NCBI GenBank assembly: GCA_019752245.1 | Contig: JAIEMH010000061.1 | Coordinates: forward strand, 1-6,760 | Direction: 5' to 3' | DNA length: 6,760 nt | Origin: Flavobacteriaceae bacterium | GTDB taxonomy: Bacteria > Bacteroidota > Bacteroidia > Flavobacteriales > Flavobacteriaceae | In this document: in pieces, positions 1 to 6,620 of the stretch | Layout: the number at the start of each line of letters is the position of its first letter | Position numbering within the stretch: position 1 is the first letter of the stretch | Program-made: the position numbers and the translations under genes | Notes under the pieces: model-generated | What the model was told of the DNA's origin: nothing | What the model saw: only the letters and a program-made list of their open reading frames with translations | Databases searched by the model: none

Positions 1-626
1 GAAGTGCCAGCAAAATAGTAACCCCCATATATTAAATTTAACTTTGACATTCTATTGTAAAGATGTGGTGGGTAACGTCGGACAAAATTGTTTTCTTGAT
101 GGATAATCTGCTCTGATCTTAGAAAAAGAAAGTAGACAAAAGCAGTTGCAACTATAGTTGTTATTGTCAGTAAGGTTATTTTGTGCTTTATGTTTTTATT
201 CTCTAGTAATTGCAGGTAAAATGTAATAGCTACAATAGCAATTAAGCTGCATATAATGTTGAAATAAAGATGTTCCGTCCAACTCATTTTCTCTAAGATT
301 CCTCCGCATGAGCAAGGAATGTATTCGCTGTAGTTAAGGATAATGTAGATGTATGCTGTAAACATAGACATCAAAATAAATGATGCATTTAAAGCAAGGA
401 ATTGTGTTTGTTTGAACATCAGCATAAGCGCAATTGAAATTTCTATGGCAGGAATAAACCAAGAAACCCATCCTGCAAAAGCACTCAAAAGTGGTGACTG
501 TCCAAGTTGCACTACAAATGTTTCATAATCTGATAGTTTGCTAAATGCGGCATAGGTGAAAAGTAATAGGTAGATGTATCCTGTAATCTCAATAAAATAC
601 TTTTTAAAAGAAGTTGTCGCTTTCAT
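1..626 (-). CDS. MauE/DoxX-family redox-associated membrane protein, partial (C-terminus cut by window edge)
   Basis: Translating the minus strand from the ATG at 626-624 gives 208 codons without a stop up to base 3, so the gene continues beyond the left edge. The protein starts MKATTSFKKYF and has about five hydrophobic helices, near residues 11-31, 48-71, 76-97, 120-141 and 150-169. A YIPCSCGG motif (Cys105, Cys107) lies between helices 3 and 4 and is followed by a KMSWTEHLYFN stretch. This cysteine motif and layout fit the Bacteroidota branch of the MauE/DoxX membrane family. In methylotrophs MauE is needed to mature methylamine dehydrogenase, whose small subunit is disulfide-rich. The Bacteroidota members have no settled role, so thiol-redox work at the inner membrane is an inference. 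After helix 5 comes a basic, aromatic segment (FVRRYPPHLYN, then GGYYFAG) that probably begins an extra-membrane C-terminal domain. The start is preceded by A-rich sequence and no Shine-Dalgarno, as is usual in this phylum. It lies 90 bases downstream of the AraC-type gene on the same strand and is probably co-transcribed with it. Confidence 0.85.
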   Translation of the reverse strand, partial: MKATTSFKKYFIEITGYIYLLLFTYAAFSKLSDYETFVVQLGQSPLLSAFAGWVSWFIPAIEISIALMLMFKQTQFLALNASFILMSMFTAYIYIILNYSEYIPCSCGGILEKMSWTEHLYFNIICSLIAIVAITFYLQLLENKNIKHKITLLTITTIVATAFVYFLFLRSEQIIHQENNFVRRYPPHLYNRMSKLNLIYGGYYFAGT

Positions 627-716
627 TTTATGAATTTTAGTATTGTAAAATTCTATAAATGAAATCTTTATACTATTTCAATTTGGGAATATCTGCAAGT
701 GAAAAACGGAATATTA
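627..716 (-). other. Short intergenic gap between regulator and MauE-like gene
   Basis: These 90 AT-rich bases lie between the stop codon of the regulator and the start of the membrane-protein gene. I found no TAnnTTTG promoter element reading toward the membrane-protein gene and no GC-rich hairpin with a T-run. This fits read-through transcription from the regulator, but does not prove it. Confidence 0.5.
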
Positions 717-1268
717 TTACAAATCGGCATTCTTGCGGTCGAGTTCGCTTGGCGGATAATTGAATTTTTTCTTGAATGCTTTATAGAAGTTGGTATAATT
801 AGTAAAGCCACTTAGTAAGGCAATTTCTTTTAAAGGAATGGTGGTTTTTTCAATTAATACATGGGACTTTTTAAGTCTTTCCTCGTTATAGAATTGATAA
901 ATACTGGTTTTTACTAGTTTTCGGAAGTTGTCTTTTAAAGTGAATTCGTTTGTGCCGAACATTTTTGATAACTTTTTGGAAGATGGCAGTGGCTCTTCTA
1001 AATGATTTTGAATGTAATCGAGTACTTTTTGAACGATGAGTACTGCTGTATCGTTTGCTGTTGCTACATCCACTTTACTATTCTTGTAGGGACTTGAATA
1101 TTCGAATTGCTGTAATTTTTCGGCTACTTGGTTGAGCAGGTTTGCTAGTTCCTCAAATTGCATATCGTGTCCCTCTGCTACCATTCGATAGGTGAGATTT
1201 CCATTTGCGATTTCTAACAACATTCGGTAAATGGATTTTATCCGTTGCTGGTTTTGTTGCTGGTTCAT
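717..1268 (-). CDS. AraC-type helix-turn-helix transcriptional regulator with HAMP-like N-terminal segment
   Basis: This 183-residue protein is predicted to be a cytoplasmic DNA-binding regulator. Residues about 78-178 form an AraC/XylS-type double helix-turn-helix domain. The first HTH lies near 95-117. The second lies near 145-167 and carries the family signature, with IALLSGFTNYTNFYKAFKK followed by FNYPPSELD. The N-terminal part (about 10-55) reads like a HAMP signalling helix pair: EIANGNLTYR, then an acidic turn, then FEELANLLNQVAEKL. There is no membrane segment, so any HAMP-like unit must work in a soluble protein, perhaps for dimerisation. There is no sugar-binding cupin domain as in classical AraC. 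The first residues are Gln-rich (MNQQQNQQR), encoded by a 12-base tandem repeat. No in-frame start codon was seen just upstream, and a promoter-like element ends about 30 bases before the ATG, which supports this start. The MauE-like gene follows on the same strand and is a plausible target. The AraC family assignment is firm; the HAMP-like reading and the target are inferences. Confidence 0.9.
   Translation of the reverse strand: MNQQQNQQRIKSIYRMLLEIANGNLTYRMVAEGHDMQFEELANLLNQVAEKLQQFEYSSPYKNSKVDVATANDTAVLIVQKVLDYIQNHLEEPLPSSKKLSKMFGTNEFTLKDNFRKLVKTSIYQFYNEERLKKSHVLIEKTTIPLKEIALLSGFTNYTNFYKAFKKKFNYPPSELDRKNADL
1244..1267 (-). repeat. 12-base tandem duplication at the start of the AraC-type gene
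   Basis: On the plus strand GTTGCTGGTTTT (1244-1255) is followed directly by GTTGCTGGTTCA (1256-1267), 10 of 12 bases matching. Read on the minus strand it encodes the Gln/Asn-rich start of the regulator (MNQQQNQQR). It is in frame, so copy-number change would only lengthen or shorten the N-terminus by four residues. Confidence 0.6.
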
Positions 1269-1297
1269 TTGGGTTGTATAATGAAATATTTGACTCG

Positions 1298-1325
1298 CAA
1301 ACGTATTGTATAAAATTTATTCAAA
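1298..1325 (-). promoter_or_regulatory. Candidate Bacteroidota-type promoter for the AraC-type regulator
   Basis: On the minus strand TACGTTTG (1305-1298) matches the flavobacterial -7 consensus TAnnTTTG exactly. A TTTG at 1325-1322 could be the -33 element. The spacing is 16 bases, slightly short of the usual 17-23. The -7 element ends 29 bases before the ATG at 1268, giving a short leader. This is a match to a known consensus only; no transcription start is known. Confidence 0.45.
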
Positions 1326-1385
1326 CTAATGTAATGGTGCTGGATTCGGGAATTTAATAGTATGTTTTTAGTTGAATATTTGTGT

Positions 1386-1463
1386 ATTTGGGCTTTAAAG
1401 GAACTGGTTTTTTGCTTTGCGAAGGCATGTAGCATTTGGGTTTTAGCGGTGGTTTTTTACGAA
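1386..1463. repeat. Imperfect direct repeat, two copies
   Basis: Copy 1 (1386-1423) and copy 2 (1434-1463) share the order ATTTGGG, then C/T plus TTTA, then a G-containing spacer, then TGGTTTTTT, and finally CGAA. Starts are 48 bases apart, and copy 1 is longer by small insertions. The shared blocks were aligned by eye. The pair could be a degenerate duplication, operator half-sites or a relic of a dispersed repeat family. Confidence 0.4.
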
Positions 1464-1573
1464 ACAACAAAAATGTATAGTTGTCTTAATAGTTTACTGG
1501 CATGATGCTTTTAGAAGGTTGGTTTTGGGTTTATTTTTTTCTTAAATTATTCAAATTTACGTGTTTACACGGA

Positions 1574-1604
1574 TTGACTAGAGTGTTTTAAAAGGATAGT
1601 TTTG
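1574..1604 (+). promoter_or_regulatory. Candidate Bacteroidota-type promoter for the giant surface-protein gene
   Basis: TAGTTTTG (1597-1604) is an exact match to the flavobacterial -7 consensus TAnnTTTG. A TTG at 1574-1576, inside TTGAC, lies 20 bases upstream as a -33 element, within the usual 17-23 spacing. Transcription would begin near 1611, leaving a leader of about 65 bases that is AT-rich and becomes A/C-rich (AACAACACAACATTT) just before the ATG. No Shine-Dalgarno sequence is present, as is common in this phylum. Confidence 0.55.
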
Positions 1605-1677
1605 TAGCATAAGAACTTATAATTTTCGATTATTTATGTTATAACTATTACAAAAACCTCTAAACAACACAACATTT

Positions 1678-4600
1678 ATGAAAAAAAGCAAGGTTATTTT
1701 AAAAATTATTATGGGATTGTTATTCCTACTGTATTCTAATGACAATCTAGCCCAAACTAGTGGTATTGGAATAAGTTGGAATGTAGAAGCCGGTTGTCAG
1801 ACTTATTCACAAGGTCAGCCACCAAGAGATACTAAAGACCCAATATTTATTGAAGATATTCTAGAGGGTACTTGTATTAAAGTTTGTGAAGGTAGTATTG
1901 CAACCTATACTTTGTATGGGAATACTGCTAATAACCAAGTTGTTTGGACAATAAGTGGCGGTACTGTTTTGAGTCAAAGTACTACTGCTTGTACTGTTGA
2001 ATGGGGCTTGGTTGGACCTGGAAGTGTAAATTTTACTATTTATAATCCGAATGGGAATGTTACTAAAACCATTTGTATAGAGAAAGTTATAAAGCCAACT
2101 TCGTTGTTTACTATAACACCGTTTGCCAATAATAATGATACCGATGATTTGATGGGTTGTTCTAATCAAACTATTTATTTTTCTAATCAATCATCAGCCA
2201 ACAATGGTACTAGTCTGGTTTCTTATTTATGGGATTTTGGTGATGGGATTTATTCATCAGCCTTTGAGCCAAGTCATGTATACCAGCAAGATGGGACTTA
2301 TCTTATTTCTCTAACTGTAATGAATTCTTGTGGATGTATAGGTTACTATGAACATAAAATATTTATTGGAAAAAAAGGTTTTGATATTCAATGTCCAAGT
2401 GTGGTTTGTGAAGGACAAAGTGTGACTTATACTTTGCCTTTTGCAGCCGAAATAGTTTGTAGAGATCGTTTTAATTGGGTTGCTACAGGAGGAGAGATTA
2501 CGGACATTAATCAACACAATGGAAATGTAACGGTAAATTGGAATTCAACAGATGCAACAGGTTTTGGTTATTTGACTTTTTTACCTGAAAATTGCAGGTT
2601 GAGCTGTTTGCTTCCTTCAACAATAAAGATACCTGTAATTCAATCTCATGGAACAATAGTTGGAGATGCTAATTTATGTGTTAAACAGCAAGCAAGATAC
2701 AAATTACCTCAATGGCCAACTACTGATTTTCAATGGGAAATTGTTGGAAACCAAAATGGTTTGTTGGCTAATGTAATCCTTACGGATCAAAGGAATGAAG
2801 TAATAATTCAACCTTTAGTAAGTGGTGCACTAGTCCTTAGAGCTACCTATCAAAATACATTGTTGCATTGCGGTGGTACTGCTTTTTTTACTATTAATGT
2901 TAGTCAAGCTTATGAGTTTACTGGTGAAGAGAAAGTATGTCAAAATACTACTAGTACTTATGTTTTGAATGCTGGAGCAACTTCTGACTGGATTTTGACT
3001 GATTCAAGCCATACTGTAGTTGCAACTGAAACAAATAGTGCAACTTTTACCTATACTTTTACAACAGCAGGAAATTATACTCTTTCTGCTGCTGGTTCCG
3101 CAATTTGTGTAGGACAGCAAAAAAACATTACAGTAGTTTCTTTACCACAAGTTCCTGTTGCTGCAGGTGCATTACTAGTTTGTCCAAATGCTCCTTACAA
3201 TTATAGTATTACAAATCCAAATCCAGCCTTGCGATACCGATGGGTTATCAGCAATGGTACATTTAATGGTTCTTCTATTGGGAATACCGTTTCTGTTAAT
3301 TTCAATGGAAGTTTGCCTGCTCAATTAACGTACTATGCGGAAACTACCTCACCAAAGGTATGTTCATCGTCGGCAGCAACACTCACTGTTGCTTACCAAC
3401 AAATAAATGCTGAAATTTCTGCTGCTTATGCTACGGTTTGTGCTAATAGCAATACCGCAGAGTACCAAGCAAATGTGCTAGGAGGTTCAGCTTTATATAC
3501 AGAAGGAGAGATTTATAATTGGAGTATTTCAAATCCGGTTTTGGGAAGTGTTTCGTCTGGTCAAGGAACTAATCATATTAGTGTAGTATGGAATAATGTA
3601 TCGTTGATTACCACTGTTGATTTGGTTTTAACTATAACAAAATGTACCTTAACAAAAACTATTGTAAAAACTGTAACAATTTATCCGTTACCGCATTTGG
3701 TTATAGCCCCTGTGGCTACTACATGTAGCGGTGCTCCTGCTACCTTCACTTTGTCATCTAATAATGGAGTTGCTATTGCACCTGGGTCTATGGTTGTATG
3801 GGATTTTGGTTATGGTAACATTGCTCCAATTGCAGCTCCAGGAGGATTAACACAAAGCTGTACATATTCCAATATTACATCTGCTAATATAGGTAAAACA
3901 GTTACCGCTTTTATACAAGATCCTAATGGATGTTTGGGAACTACAAATACAGCTTCTGTATCCTTTGAAGTATTGCCTGCACCACCTGCAAGTGCTTCTT
4001 TAAGTTCGCAATTCAATACTTTTTGTACTAAACCACAAATAAATGCAACTTTAACGGCTGGAACTTTAGCTAGTGGCGTTACTATTCAATGGTATAATAA
4101 TGCTACTTTGTTGGTTGGAGCAACTGGAGCAACCCTTACTGCTAATGCTTCTACAGGTTTTGGAGCTTATTATTTTGTAGCAACGAATAGTTTAGGTTGT
4201 TCCTCAACATCTAATCCTGTAATGATTATTAAAAATTGTGGTAATGTGCCTTGTAATTATTCTCCAACTCCAACGATAGTTAATAATGCTTCACAGAACT
4301 GTGGTACCTTGAATTTAGTAGGTTCAGCTACAGGAACACCACAGCAATTGTCTTGGAGTATTTTGGGTCCTAATACCGATTTGGCAAGTTATACAGGAGC
4401 TACTTATGTTGCTACGCAGGCAGGTGAGTATCATACTTTTTATAATGGTGATTATTTGAGTACTTCTGGAACTATATGTAGGTTCTCTGACAGTAAAATA
4501 GTTACTGTACCTTATATTCCTGATTTTGGTTATGCCGTAACTTGTAATGGTAATACTACTTTTACAATTAATTTTACGGATAAAACTAATGTCTTTGCTA

Positions 4601-6615
4601 TGGTAACGTCACCAACTATTGTTTTCTCGTATAAATTAAATAGTGCCTCTAGTTATACTGCTGTTTCAGGCACTTCAGTATCGGGAATTGCGCCTGGGAA
4701 TTACCAACTTAAAGTTTCGGTTACAGGTTTTCTTAATGGTGTTTTACAGCCAATATGCGAAAAAGTAATTGGTATTACTATTGCGAACGTGCCTAGTCAA
4801 AATATTTCAATTTTAACACAGCCAAATTGTTATGACACTTCAATTTCATTTGGTTTTACAGGATTTCCAGTACCTACAGATACATATCTTTGGACCTTTG
4901 AAACAGGTGCTACCAATACATTACCTAATCCGTCGTATGTATTTACTACTCCTGGACCAAAAGTAATAACATTGTTGATTACTAATAAATATGGTTGTAG
5001 TCGTACGTTGACAACAACACTAACAGTTCCAGAAAAATGTTTTAATGGCGATATTTTTTCTGTACCGACTTCGCCTATTGTTTGTGAAGGACAAACCGTT
5101 ACTATAAATTATGTTGGTAATAATGATGCATGTGTACCATCACAGTATGTATGGATGGATGGGACTTCGCCTGTTGTTGGAGCTCCAAATGCACCTTCCC
5201 TTCAAGTTTCTACTTCAGGATTTTATTGGCTAAAGGTATTTAGCAGCAGTGGGTGTCTTTTAGAAACCACTAAGCGTATTACTCCAATTTTTAAATCGTT
5301 GCCTAGTATTAAAATAGAAGCACCGTCTTCAATTTGTTCAGGAGGTTCGTTGACCGTAAATGCTATTACTAATGCTAGTTTGATAGCTTGGTATGTAGAT
5401 GGTGTTTTGGACAGTTCTATGGTAAATCAAATAGCTCCGATGTTTTATGGTTTGGGCGTAGGAACACATACTATTACTGGTGTAGCAACTATAAATGGTT
5501 GTAGTGCCTCTGCATCGCAGGCCGTAACCGTTATGAGTACGCCTGATGTACCCCAAATCACTTATGAAATTGTTGGTTGTTCTCCTTATCGAGTAAAACT
5601 AAGTGCAACTTCTAATGTTTCAGAGTTTTTTACATGGAGTAATGGAATGTCAGGAAGTGATATTGAGGTTACGGATGGCGGTCCTTATTTGGTTAGGGTT
5701 ACGTCAGGTGATTGTAGTGCTACAGCTCAAGTAGACGTTCCTAAAAATCCAGAAAATTTTATTTGGATATTCCCTACAGGATGTTTTAGAGAATGTTGGA
5801 GTAGAAAGGAATCGTCTACCCTTATAGGGCCACGTTTGCCACTTCATTATTGGGGTTGGTTGCAAAATGATGTTACGGTTTCCTCGGGTTCGGATACCTT
5901 TACAACACCATTTTCATTGACCCAATCTGGAGTTTATAATTTGGAAATTAATACAGGTGTTTGTGGAATAACTAGTGCTCCTTTGGATTACACACTAGTG
6001 GAATGCCCAAAATGCCCTGTTACAAGAGTTGCTGTTAAAGAGGTTAAAATTAATGAGACTAAGTATTGTTCATTTAATTTGATTTTAGAAATTGTTAATG
6101 GAATGTCAAGTAATTTTCCAGTTACTATCACTTCGCCAAATAATGAAGTTATATTGGTTCCTGCAAGTTTTACGTTGTTGCCGAATTCAAGTGCCTATGC
6201 AATTACGGTTATTCCTAATGGTACTTTTAATGGCGGTTTAATTCATCTTACTATCAATGGTTTGACAGCAGAAGGACAGCCTTGTAGTACAGATTTCACA
6301 GTGACTTTACCTTCGTGTGAGGGTAGAAGTGAAGGTAAACCAAATGGATTTATAGCCTCTGAAATTGCTACTTTTTCTATGGTATTGGCTCCTAATCCTG
6401 CTAATGAGCAAGTAACTTTAAATTATAAAGGATTGCAGGAAGCTGCGTCCGTAGTGATTTATGATTTAACTGGAAGGGTTTTGACTGAATTAAACATTGA
6501 AAAAGAACAAGGGACTTCTACTATAGCTACTGGTGGTTACCCTTCGGGTATCTATATTGTTGTGGTTAGGGTTAGAGAAGGAATTGTTATGCAACAAAAA
6601 TTAATCATAGAATAA
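1678..6615 (+). CDS. Giant multi-domain PKD/Ig-like secreted or surface protein with T9SS type A sorting domain
   Basis: This 1645-residue protein is predicted to be exported and attached to or released from the cell surface. Residues 1-25 form a Sec signal peptide: basic start MKKSKVILK, core IIMGLLFLL, probable cleavage at LA|Q (25/26). Next comes a long chain of beta-sandwich modules, many opening with a Cys motif such as VCEGQ or VCPN followed by a TYTL-like strand. Such openings lie near residues 69, 243, 333, 420, 501, 587, 682, 782, 1135 and 1219. A classical PKD module is near 142-231 (WDFGDG at 185-190). Variant PKD cores are WDFGYG (708-713) and WTFETG (1072-1077). Residues 1362-1547 are a distinct Cys/Trp-containing region. 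Residues about 1569-1645 are the T9SS sorting domain, with LAPNPANEQV, VIYDLTGRVL, PSGIYIVVV and a QKLIIE end. I counted 50 cysteines by eye. No catalytic domain is visible, so adhesion or another extracellular interaction is inferred. It is complete, with start, stop and export signals. It is divergent from the regulator pair. Confidence 0.92.
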   Translation: MKKSKVILKIIMGLLFLLYSNDNLAQTSGIGISWNVEAGCQTYSQGQPPRDTKDPIFIEDILEGTCIKVCEGSIATYTLYGNTANNQVVWTISGGTVLSQSTTACTVEWGLVGPGSVNFTIYNPNGNVTKTICIEKVIKPTSLFTITPFANNNDTDDLMGCSNQTIYFSNQSSANNGTSLVSYLWDFGDGIYSSAFEPSHVYQQDGTYLISLTVMNSCGCIGYYEHKIFIGKKGFDIQCPSVVCEGQSVTYTLPFAAEIVCRDRFNWVATGGEITDINQHNGNVTVNWNSTDATGFGYLTFLPENCRLSCLLPSTIKIPVIQSHGTIVGDANLCVKQQARYKLPQWPTTDFQWEIVGNQNGLLANVILTDQRNEVIIQPLVSGALVLRATYQNTLLHCGGTAFFTINVSQAYEFTGEEKVCQNTTSTYVLNAGATSDWILTDSSHTVVATETNSATFTYTFTTAGNYTLSAAGSAICVGQQKNITVVSLPQVPVAAGALLVCPNAPYNYSITNPNPALRYRWVISNGTFNGSSIGNTVSVNFNGSLPAQLTYYAETTSPKVCSSSAATLTVAYQQINAEISAAYATVCANSNTAEYQANVLGGSALYTEGEIYNWSISNPVLGSVSSGQGTNHISVVWNNVSLITTVDLVLTITKCTLTKTIVKTVTIYPLPHLVIAPVATTCSGAPATFTLSSNNGVAIAPGSMVVWDFGYGNIAPIAAPGGLTQSCTYSNITSANIGKTVTAFIQDPNGCLGTTNTASVSFEVLPAPPASASLSSQFNTFCTKPQINATLTAGTLASGVTIQWYNNATLLVGATGATLTANASTGFGAYYFVATNSLGCSSTSNPVMIIKNCGNVPCNYSPTPTIVNNASQNCGTLNLVGSATGTPQQLSWSILGPNTDLASYTGATYVATQAGEYHTFYNGDYLSTSGTICRFSDSKIVTVPYIPDFGYAVTCNGNTTFTINFTDKTNVFAMVTSPTIVFSYKLNSASSYTAVSGTSVSGIAPGNYQLKVSVTGFLNGVLQPICEKVIGITIANVPSQNISILTQPNCYDTSISFGFTGFPVPTDTYLWTFETGATNTLPNPSYVFTTPGPKVITLLITNKYGCSRTLTTTLTVPEKCFNGDIFSVPTSPIVCEGQTVTINYVGNNDACVPSQYVWMDGTSPVVGAPNAPSLQVSTSGFYWLKVFSSSGCLLETTKRITPIFKSLPSIKIEAPSSICSGGSLTVNAITNASLIAWYVDGVLDSSMVNQIAPMFYGLGVGTHTITGVATINGCSASASQAVTVMSTPDVPQITYEIVGCSPYRVKLSATSNVSEFFTWSNGMSGSDIEVTDGGPYLVRVTSGDCSATAQVDVPKNPENFIWIFPTGCFRECWSRKESSTLIGPRLPLHYWGWLQNDVTVSSGSDTFTTPFSLTQSGVYNLEINTGVCGITSAPLDYTLVECPKCPVTRVAVKEVKINETKYCSFNLILEIVNGMSSNFPVTITSPNNEVILVPASFTLLPNSSAYAITVIPNGTFNGGLIHLTINGLTAEGQPCSTDFTVTLPSCEGRSEGKPNGFIASEIATFSMVLAPNPANEQVTLNYKGLQEAASVVIYDLTGRVLTELNIEKEQGTSTIATGGYPSGIYIVVVRVREGIVMQQKLIIE

Positions 6616-6620
6616 TTTTT
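6596..6620. terminator. Weak AT-only hairpin spanning the stop codon
   Basis: AAAAATTA (6596-6603) and TAATTTTT (6613-6620) are perfect 8-base inverted repeats with a 9-base loop; the TAA stop (6613-6615) is in the right arm. The right arm ends in five T residues, so it looks like a symmetric terminator. The stem has no G-C pair and would be unstable, so a termination role is doubtful. Confidence 0.25.

Larger units (their letters stand above)
1269..1677. other. Divergent intergenic region
   Basis: This 409-base stretch separates the minus-strand regulator from the plus-strand surface-protein gene. It holds a candidate promoter near each end, an imperfect direct repeat at 1386-1463, and a small hairpin with stem 1413-1418/1422-1427 and loop GCG (one T-G pair). 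G- and T-rich runs fill the middle on the plus strand. I found no tRNA-like or rRNA-like sequence and no convincing gene. It is longer than two simple promoters need, so there is room for operator sites or an unrecognised small RNA, though nothing in the sequence demonstrates either. Confidence 0.6.

Noticed and set aside
1413..1427. A hairpin TGCTTT-GCG-AAGGCA as a possible terminator.
   Set aside because: The stem is only six pairs with one T-G pair, no T-run follows on the plus strand, and both neighbouring genes are transcribed away from it.
1502..1591. A 29-codon plus-strand reading frame starting MMLLEGWFWVYFF in the divergent region.
   Set aside because: It is short, has no promoter-like element before it, overlaps the -33 element of the next gene, and its hydrophobicity follows from the T-rich sequence.
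1861..2190. A 109-codon minus-strand open frame inside the surface-protein gene.
   Set aside because: It lies wholly within a well-supported gene with signal peptide and PKD modules, is Ile/Thr/Ser/Asn-rich without any domain, and is a reverse-strand shadow of the Thr/Asn-rich coding sequence.
2311..2517. A 68-codon minus-strand open frame.
   Set aside because: It is a shadow of the surface-protein gene, with no recognisable domain or promoter.
3810..4016. A 68-codon minus-strand open frame.
   Set aside because: It is antisense to the PKD-like module region and has no independent coding evidence.
5338..5556. A 72-codon minus-strand open frame.
   Set aside because: It is antisense to the surface-protein gene, with composition set by the overlying frame and no motif.
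1678..6615. The possibility that the giant gene is SprB, the gliding-motility adhesin.
   Set aside because: SprB is several times longer and has a type B C-terminal domain, whereas this protein ends in a type A sorting domain; shared PKD-like repeats are too common in the phylum to assign identity.
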